Shown in pieces: positions 58,820 through 64,000 of a stretch of DNA of 64,000 nt. The translations under genes and the position numbers were made by a program. Origin of the DNA: CAYFUR01 sp964346275 (GTDB lineage Bacteria > Sumerlaeota > Sumerlaeia > SLMS01); the NCBI GenBank assembly GCA_964346275.1, contig CAYFUR010000002.1:70068-134067 (forward strand), read 5' to 3'. The stretch's first letter is position 1; each line of letters begins with the position of its first letter. The notes under the pieces are model-generated. The model searched no databases. It was not told where the DNA came from and saw nothing but the letters and a program-made list of their open reading frames with translations.

Positions 58820-61561
58820 ATGCAGAAATATTCCTGCCACGTTATTTCCAACACTCACTGGGACCGCGAATGGCGTTATCCCTTCCAGGCCTACCGCATG
58901 GACCTGGTCGATTTGATCGACCAGTTGCTGGACACCCTGGAAACCCGCGCGGATTATCGCGCCTACTTTCTCGACAGCCAAACGGTCATTCTCGAAGATT
59001 ACCTGGAGATCAAGCCGGAGAACGAAGAGCGAATCAAAAAGCTCGCGGAGGCGGATCGGCTCCAAATCGGCCCCTGGTACACCCTGCCGGACGAGTGGGG
59101 CTGCCCGGGCGAGGCGCTCGTGCGCAATCTGCTGGTGGGCCACCAGGTCGGCCGGCGTTTTGGCCCCATTGCCAAGGTTGGCTATACGCCGTTTTCCAAC
59201 GGCCAGGTTTCCCAGCTCCCCCAGCTCTATCAGGGGTTTGGGATCGACTCCTGTTTCTTCTATCGGGGCATTGGCAAGCACGTGGCCAAGTCCGAGTTTC
59301 TGTGGGACAGCCCCGACGGCAGCCGGGTCTTCGGCTTCAAGTTTGCCGATTACGCCCGCTATAATTATTATTACCTGATTTATCGCCCCGGACTTCTCGG
59401 CCGATTCCCGAAAGACCGCGATTACCAGTGGGACCCCGAGGAAGTGCCCTATCACGTGGCAACGCACCAAGCCCAGGACCGCCAATATGGCTGGCTCCAC
59501 CAGAAGATCGGCGTGCGCGAGGAGAACCTGGAGCAGGCGACGAAGGATTGCCTCCGTTCGTCCTCGGAAGACGCCACGACGAACCAGCTTCTCTACATGA
59601 TGGGCCACGATCACAGCTTCCCCCTGCCCGAGGAAGCTGACCTTGTGAAAGCGGCGAACGAGAAAGCGGAAGGGCAGGAAATCTTTCACAGCACACTCGC
59701 GGAGTATTTGGACGCGTTCCGCCGCGAGGCAGACGGCCTGCAGCTTTTCGAAGGCGAGATGCGCCACACCTGCAAAAACGGCCTCTGGACGACGCTGATG
59801 GCGCGGATCCTCTCCTCTCGCCTCTATTTGAAACAGCGCAACGCCGACGTGAATGCCCAGGTCATGTTCGGCTCGGAACCGCTGGCGGCGATCGCCTGGC
59901 TCAGCGGCCACGGCTATCCTTCGCGCTTTCTGGAAATCGCGTGGAAGACCATCCTGATCAACCAGGCCCACGACGCCATCGGCGGCTGCAGCGTCGACAA
60001 GGTCCACGAGGAGATGCTCACCCGCTGGAACAGCGTGGAAACCATCAGTGACGAAATCTGCCGCCGCTCCATGCGGGAAGTGCTTCGCCGTATAGACGGT
60101 TCACGGATCGATCCAGAGCACCTCCAGCTCACGGTTTTCAATCCACTCCCGCGCTCGCGCAGCGAGATCGTTCCCTTCCAGATCGACTTGCCCCACACGG
60201 AGGAAGGAACTCCGTTTGCGGTGGAAACCGTCGACGGCCGCCCGCTCGGCGTGCAAATCCTCCGTCGTATAGACGACCTGCCGACCGTGGAGGGCCCCTA
60301 CGAGCTGTCCATGCCTCTGCACGGCGCGCGGCACGAGGCGCTGCTGGAAATCGACGGCCTGCCGCCAATGGGCCACGACGCGCTGGTGGTGAAACCAGGC
60401 AAAGAGGGGCATACACCCGAGGGCACCCTTGTCGCCTCGGACCGGGAATTGGAAAATGAACATCTGCACGTGGCCGTGAACGGCAACGGCACCGTGCGTC
60501 TGACCCACAAGGCAAGCGGCCGCGTGCAGGAGGACGTCTGTTATTTCGAAGACACGGCGGAGTTTGGCGATCCATGGAACCGGGTCACCCCGGACAACGA
60601 CGAGCCGATTCTTTCGCTCGACCGCAAAGCAGATATCTCTGTCGTGTCCGACGGTCCTCTGGAAAGTACCATCAGAGCGTCTCTCACCCTTCCCGTTCCA
60701 AAATCCAAGGGAGAGGGCAAGGAGCGAAGTGCCGAAAAGACCGAACTGGAAATCGATCTTTTCTATACACTCCGGAAAGGCGAGGAAGCTCTGGATGTCC
60801 GCATCGAAATGGAAAACACGGCCAAAGACCACCGTCTCCGCCTGATGATGCCCTCGCACATCGAAAACGCGATGTATTCCGATGCGGACGGGCAATTCGA
60901 TGTGCTGCGCCGGACGATTCCCCTCCCTAATGCAACCGGCTTCAAAGAACCGCCCTATCCCACGCATCCCATGTGGAACTTTGTCGATGTCAGCGATGGC
61001 GACCAGGGTTTTGCCGTCGTAAACAACGGCCTGATCGAATACGAAGTGGTCGATGACAAGCCGCGCACGGTGGCGATCACGCTGCTGCGTGCCTTCGGCA
61101 AATTCATCTTCGAGCGGCCGACTCCGGGCTCGCAGTGCCTGCGGCCGCTGTCGTTCCATTTCCAGCTCTACCCTCACGCCGGCGATTGGCGCTCGTCGGA
61201 CCTTCTGGAACTCAAGGAACGTTTCTGTGCTCCGATTCAGGGCATGCTGTCGGCGCCCGCCCGCGGCAGCGAACCGCTTCGCCGGTCCTTCCTCAAACTC
61301 GAGCCGCAGGCCGCCATGTTCTCGGCGGTGAAACAGGGCGATGATCCGAAGAAACTGGTGGTCCGCCTCTGGAACGCGGAAGAAAGGGAAATCGAGGCGG
61401 AACTCTCCAGCGAAATGGTCATCACCCGGGCCGAATCGCTGACGCTGGAAGAAAAGCTTCTCCAGCCGCTTGAAGTGAAGGATCTCCATAAAGTCGTCAT
61501 GCGGGTTCCCGGCAAGCGCATCTATACGGTCGCCCTCACTTTTGAAAAGGAGCTGGCCTGA
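58820..61561 (+). CDS. GH38 alpha-mannosidase-family protein with altered nucleophile region
   Basis: About 913 residues from the ATG at 58820, with GAAGGA upstream. Cytoplasmic (no signal). The GH38 barrel has the metal-binding NTHWDREW (residues 10-17), DSQTVILEDY and WYTLPDE. The region that carries the nucleophile Asp in MngB-type enzymes (GYLPDSFG) reads GYTPFSNG, so the Asp is absent. The family middle (FFYRGIGK, then MMGHDHSF) and the long C-terminal beta-sandwich region are present. Annotated alpha-mannosidase by family; actual activity uncertain. It is 2 bases upstream of a HAD phosphatase and divergent from a sugar importer. Two octamer copies at 60090 and 60267. Confidence 0.88.
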   Translation: MQKYSCHVISNTHWDREWRYPFQAYRMDLVDLIDQLLDTLETRADYRAYFLDSQTVILEDYLEIKPENEERIKKLAEADRLQIGPWYTLPDEWGCPGEALVRNLLVGHQVGRRFGPIAKVGYTPFSNGQVSQLPQLYQGFGIDSCFFYRGIGKHVAKSEFLWDSPDGSRVFGFKFADYARYNYYYLIYRPGLLGRFPKDRDYQWDPEEVPYHVATHQAQDRQYGWLHQKIGVREENLEQATKDCLRSSSEDATTNQLLYMMGHDHSFPLPEEADLVKAANEKAEGQEIFHSTLAEYLDAFRREADGLQLFEGEMRHTCKNGLWTTLMARILSSRLYLKQRNADVNAQVMFGSEPLAAIAWLSGHGYPSRFLEIAWKTILINQAHDAIGGCSVDKVHEEMLTRWNSVETISDEICRRSMREVLRRIDGSRIDPEHLQLTVFNPLPRSRSEIVPFQIDLPHTEEGTPFAVETVDGRPLGVQILRRIDDLPTVEGPYELSMPLHGARHEALLEIDGLPPMGHDALVVKPGKEGHTPEGTLVASDRELENEHLHVAVNGNGTVRLTHKASGRVQEDVCYFEDTAEFGDPWNRVTPDNDEPILSLDRKADISVVSDGPLESTIRASLTLPVPKSKGEGKERSAEKTELEIDLFYTLRKGEEALDVRIEMENTAKDHRLRLMMPSHIENAMYSDADGQFDVLRRTIPLPNATGFKEPPYPTHPMWNFVDVSDGDQGFAVVNNGLIEYEVVDDKPRTVAITLLRAFGKFIFERPTPGSQCLRPLSFHFQLYPHAGDWRSSDLLELKERFCAPIQGMLSAPARGSEPLRRSFLKLEPQAAMFSAVKQGDDPKKLVVRLWNAEEREIEAELSSEMVITRAESLTLEEKLLQPLEVKDLHKVVMRVPGKRIYTVALTFEKELA

Positions 61562-61563
61562 TC

Positions 61564-62556
61564 ATGGCGGCTGAATCGCTCCCCGGAATCGGGTGCATAG
61601 ACCAATCCCATGCTGGTGACTTCCAGGATCTGGAGTCCGCGGGCGGCGGCCTCTTCCAGAAAGGGCGCGACGGGGTCGAACGCATCCTGACGCCGCTGGA
61701 CCGCAAGGTGGAGTTCGTCTGCTACGCCGATAAGACGCTCACCTACGTCAAATCGGCGATGGGTTATCCAGCGATTTATCCACTCGAACAAGCCACCTTC
61801 GAGCCGCCGGCCGAAGCGATCCTGATGGACCTGGACGGCACCAGCGTCCACAGCGAGGAGTTCTGGATCTGGGTGATTGAGCAAGCGACGGCCCGCCTTC
61901 TCGCCGATCCCAAGTTCGAGTTGGAGGATGAAGACCTGCCCCACGTTTCCGGCCATTCCGTGTCGGAACACCTGCAGTATTGCGTCGCCAAATACTGTCC
62001 GGACAAAACGGTGGAGGAGGCGCGGAAGCACTACTTCGATATCACGCATTACGAGCTGGCGGAGATCAGCGCGGGCCGGGGACGCGAGGGGGCCTTCCGC
62101 CCGGCGCCGGGGCTGAAAGAGTTCCTCGAAGAAGTGAAAGGCGCGGGGATCAAGATCGGCCTTGTGACGTCCGGTCTCTACGAAAAAGCCTGGCCGGAGA
62201 TCGTTTCCGCGTTTCGCACGCTGAAGATGGGCGACCCGCTGGAGTTTTACGACGCCATCATCAGCGCGGGCTTTTCCATCAAGAAGGGGCAGGCCGGTAC
62301 CCTCGGCGAATTAGCGCCAAAGCCGCACCCGTGGCTCTATGCGGAAACGGCCCGCGTCGGCCTCGGGATCGACCCGGCGCGGAGCCATCGCGTTTTAGGC
62401 TTCGAGGATTCCTCGGCGGGTGTTGTGTCTATACGCCTTGCCGGATTTGCAGCTGTTGGAATCGGCGGCGGGAATATCCGGCAAAGCGGCGTCCGGCCGC
62501 TGCTTTTCCGTGAATATGAAAACCTGGCCGATGCGCTGCCGCTGATTCTCGGGTGA
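61564..62556 (+). CDS. HAD-superfamily phosphatase/phosphoglucomutase-like protein
   Basis: 330 residues. The HAD core begins at about residue 85: motif I ILMDLDGTSVHSEEFW, motif II around GLVTSGLY, motif III Lys in LAPKPHPWLY, and motif IV GFEDSSAGV. This pattern fits beta-phosphoglucomutase-like enzymes and sugar-phosphate phosphatases. The first ~80 residues form an extra domain with no match I recognise. It follows the GH38 gene by 2 bases, so it should act on a sugar phosphate from the same pathway. Octamer copy GTCTATAC at 62427. Confidence 0.85.
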   Translation: MAAESLPGIGCIDQSHAGDFQDLESAGGGLFQKGRDGVERILTPLDRKVEFVCYADKTLTYVKSAMGYPAIYPLEQATFEPPAEAILMDLDGTSVHSEEFWIWVIEQATARLLADPKFELEDEDLPHVSGHSVSEHLQYCVAKYCPDKTVEEARKHYFDITHYELAEISAGRGREGAFRPAPGLKEFLEEVKGAGIKIGLVTSGLYEKAWPEIVSAFRTLKMGDPLEFYDAIISAGFSIKKGQAGTLGELAPKPHPWLYAETARVGLGIDPARSHRVLGFEDSSAGVVSIRLAGFAAVGIGGGNIRQSGVRPLLFREYENLADALPLILG

Positions 62557-62612
62557 TAGAATAACAGGCGGGGAGCCGAAAAGGGAAGCCGCTTACAGGC
62601 CGGTTCCAGCCT

Positions 62613-63632
62613 TTAATGGCTCCTATCGTCTTTTGGAACGTAAATCTGTTCCGAACGATACTCATCAACCTGATTGGTGAGCTTGCCGATCCCTTCGGCC
62701 GACATTTCAACGACGTCTCCCGGCTGGAGATATTGCCCGCGCCCGATCCTGGACCCATCGGGCAAGCCTCCCGTCAAGATCAGGGTGCCTGCGGGCAGCG
62801 TGGTTCCCTCCGAAGCATAGCTGATCATCTCGCCAAAACTGAACTCCATCGGCCCGGATTTGCCGCTGCGCAATTCCTGGTTGTTCACGCTCACATGAAC
62901 TTCCAGGTCTTCGGGATCGGGCAGGGCATCCTTGGTGACAATGGCTGGTCCCGCTGTGATGGCGAAGCCTTTGCCGCGGGTGGCTCCCGTGCCGAGAAGA
63001 AACTGCTCCTTTTGCGTCTGGCGCGCGGCCCACACATTCGCCAGCGTATAGCCAAGAATTGCGTGTTCCGCATCATCGACGGAGGCATTGCGGAGATCTT
63101 CGCTGAGCACGGCGGCCAGGTGGCATTCGAAGTCCATTTGATCTTCGGAGACAGGGAACTTGATTCGTGCTCCTGGACGGTCGATCGCCAGAGGATTCCC
63201 CGCGAGATACACGGGAAAACGAAACCAGGCGAGTGGAAGATCGCCGTTCTCATCGCCGCTCATGGCGGCGAATTCCCGGATTGCGTGTTCCTTGAAAACG
63301 TTGAAGAGAAGAACGACGGGTGGGTCCGGTATTGGGGCGGCGAGCGTCGCATCACCCATGGCGAAGACGCAGTCTTCCAGGGATCCCTCCATCGCCAGTT
63401 TCTCAAACGTATAGCAATCTGTCAGGGCTTCGTCGCCGATTCGGAGAATCTCGACCAGGGAAGAACTGACGCCGCGCAGGGAATTGATCAACCCGGTCGT
63501 ATCATCGACCGAGGCATTCTCGTTCGCCGGTCGGCGGGAATAGGCCATGCTTAAATCGAGAAGGCGATTTCCTTCCAGCAGCAGGCCTGCCCTCAGGGAA
63601 TTCTTCCGTTTTTGAAATGTGACAAAGTGCAT
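62613..63632 (-). CDS. Fumarylacetoacetate hydrolase (FAH) family protein
   Basis: About 339 residues from the ATG at 63632 (MHFVTFQKRK). The FAH fold is seen in DFECHLAAVLSEDLRN (metal-binding Glu pair in D-x-E pattern) and ILTGGLPDGSRIGRGQYLQPGDVVEM. The family includes fumarylacetoacetases, acylpyruvases and 2-keto-3-deoxy-sugar dehydratases; the bulk N-terminal domain fits the longer fumarylacetoacetase-like group. Downstream of a Gfo/Idh/MocA dehydrogenase gene on the same strand (64-base gap), a pairing typical of sugar-acid breakdown. Confidence 0.85.
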   Translation of the reverse strand: MHFVTFQKRKNSLRAGLLLEGNRLLDLSMAYSRRPANENASVDDTTGLINSLRGVSSSLVEILRIGDEALTDCYTFEKLAMEGSLEDCVFAMGDATLAAPIPDPPVVLLFNVFKEHAIREFAAMSGDENGDLPLAWFRFPVYLAGNPLAIDRPGARIKFPVSEDQMDFECHLAAVLSEDLRNASVDDAEHAILGYTLANVWAARQTQKEQFLLGTGATRGKGFAITAGPAIVTKDALPDPEDLEVHVSVNNQELRSGKSGPMEFSFGEMISYASEGTTLPAGTLILTGGLPDGSRIGRGQYLQPGDVVEMSAEGIGKLTNQVDEYRSEQIYVPKDDRSH

Positions 63633-63696
63633 TCTGTTCCTCGAATAATCTGCAAGGGATCTCCACGGGCGTTTATCGAGAGCGGTCCCAGGACGA

Positions 63697-64000
63697 TCAA
63701 GTCCTTTGTTCAAACTTCTCTCTCATGTCGATCCTCTTTCCCGTGCGCCAGCTTTCCACGGCGGCGTCGCACACGGCCACATTGCGGACACCGTTTTCCG
63801 CCGGCGCCAAGGGCTTGTTCTTCTCCAAAAGGCAGGATCCGAAATGCTCTACCTCGCAAATAAACTGATTCGCGGATCCGCTGGAGTATTCCTGGCGGCC
63901 ATCCGCCAGATCCAGGCGGATGGCATATTCCTTCTCATCCACCGTGAACGGCCGTTCGACGGTCAGTTTTCCCTCCGACCCCAGAACCTGCAGATACTGG
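63697..64000 (-). CDS. Gfo/Idh/MocA-family oxidoreductase, C-terminal part (5' partial)
   Basis: Only about 100 C-terminal residues are visible; the frame stays open to the right edge of the window. YLQVLGSEGKLTVERPF, near the edge, and the ending VRNVAVCDAAVESWRTGKRI are typical of NAD(P)-dependent sugar dehydrogenases of this family. The nucleotide-binding domain is outside the window. Likely co-transcribed with the FAH-family gene. The sugar substrate cannot be told. Confidence 0.8.
   Translation of the reverse strand, partial: QYLQVLGSEGKLTVERPFTVDEKEYAIRLDLADGRQEYSSGSANQFICEVEHFGSCLLEKNKPLAPAENGVRNVAVCDAAVESWRTGKRIDMREKFEQRT

Noticed and set aside
1..64000. Mobile elements, prophage, CRISPR arrays and toxin-antitoxin pairs
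   Set aside because: I found no transposase, integrase, terminal inverted repeats, phage structural genes, regularly spaced repeats or small toxin-antitoxin gene pairs. The dispersed octamer is too short and too irregularly spaced to be a CRISPR repeat.

Overview
The window (roughly 55-60% GC by eye) comes from a diderm bacterium with type IV pili, many lipoproteins, several glycan-uptake systems and densely packed operons with ATGA/TGATG overlaps. The prepilin style, the CSLREA/beta-helix secreted protein and the mix of PVC-like and FCB-like gene types suggest a deep-branching heterotroph (Sumerlaeota, or a relative of Planctomycetes, Lentisphaerae or Omnitrophota). That placement is inference; no rRNA gene is present to test it. 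I found no tRNA or rRNA gene, no CRISPR array, no insertion sequence or integrase, and no recognisable transcription-factor gene.

Layout. 1-2848: type IV pilus alignment complex (a PilM-PilN fusion entering from the left edge, PilO, PilP-like, small lipoprotein). 2866-9811: a hypothetical protein, a Kef-type antiporter fused to a PTS EIIA-like domain, an FHA-PilZ protein, and two ABC-2 permeases with a TPR-like protein. 9812-15365: metG, argS, a cold-shock protein and glf. 15366-20835: an operon of GNAT protein, sugar-binding lipoprotein and a single-chain MalF-MalG permease, with a TPR-like membrane protein upstream. 20929-36357: a starch/maltodextrin locus with three GH13 enzymes (secreted, lipoprotein, cytoplasmic), MalF and MalG permeases, a binding lipoprotein fused to a NodB-type deacetylase domain, a secreted four-domain X25-like protein, another secreted protein and a prepilin. 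36512-40915: a secreted esterase, a gamma-glutamylcyclotransferase-like protein and egtB-egtD for ergothioneine. 40916-47053: an OpuC-type osmolyte importer and a Dpp/Opp-type importer without ATPases. 47072-55424: CopA, a nucleotidyltransferase, a large beta-helix protein and an OadA-like carboxyltransferase. 55503-62556: a divergent glycan locus (sugar importer facing a GH38 protein and a HAD phosphatase). 62613-64000: FAH-family hydrolase and the 3' end of a Gfo/Idh/MocA oxidoreductase.

How it fits together. The starch locus reads as a complete route: extracellular binding and cutting (X25-like protein, two exported GH13 enzymes), uptake (binding lipoprotein plus MalF/MalG) and cytoplasmic breakdown (third GH13). 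None of the three sugar importers has an ATPase gene here, so a shared MsmX/UgpC-type ATPase elsewhere is likely. TTGCRC-type sequence elements recur upstream of the starch genes, and one exact 17-bp copy is shared with the GH38 locus.

Most unusual signals: (1) the octamer GTCTATAC/GTATAGAC occurs at least 14 times in all usable reading frames and in a tiny intergenic gap, far above chance; (2) three otherwise unrelated exported proteins end in the same short V-x-D-W-x-L-(aromatic/Leu) tail; (3) there are several unusual protein fusions and insertions (SBP-NodB, MalF-MalG, PilM-PilN, permeases with large periplasmic insertions); (4) the GH38 protein lacks the usual nucleophile Asp.
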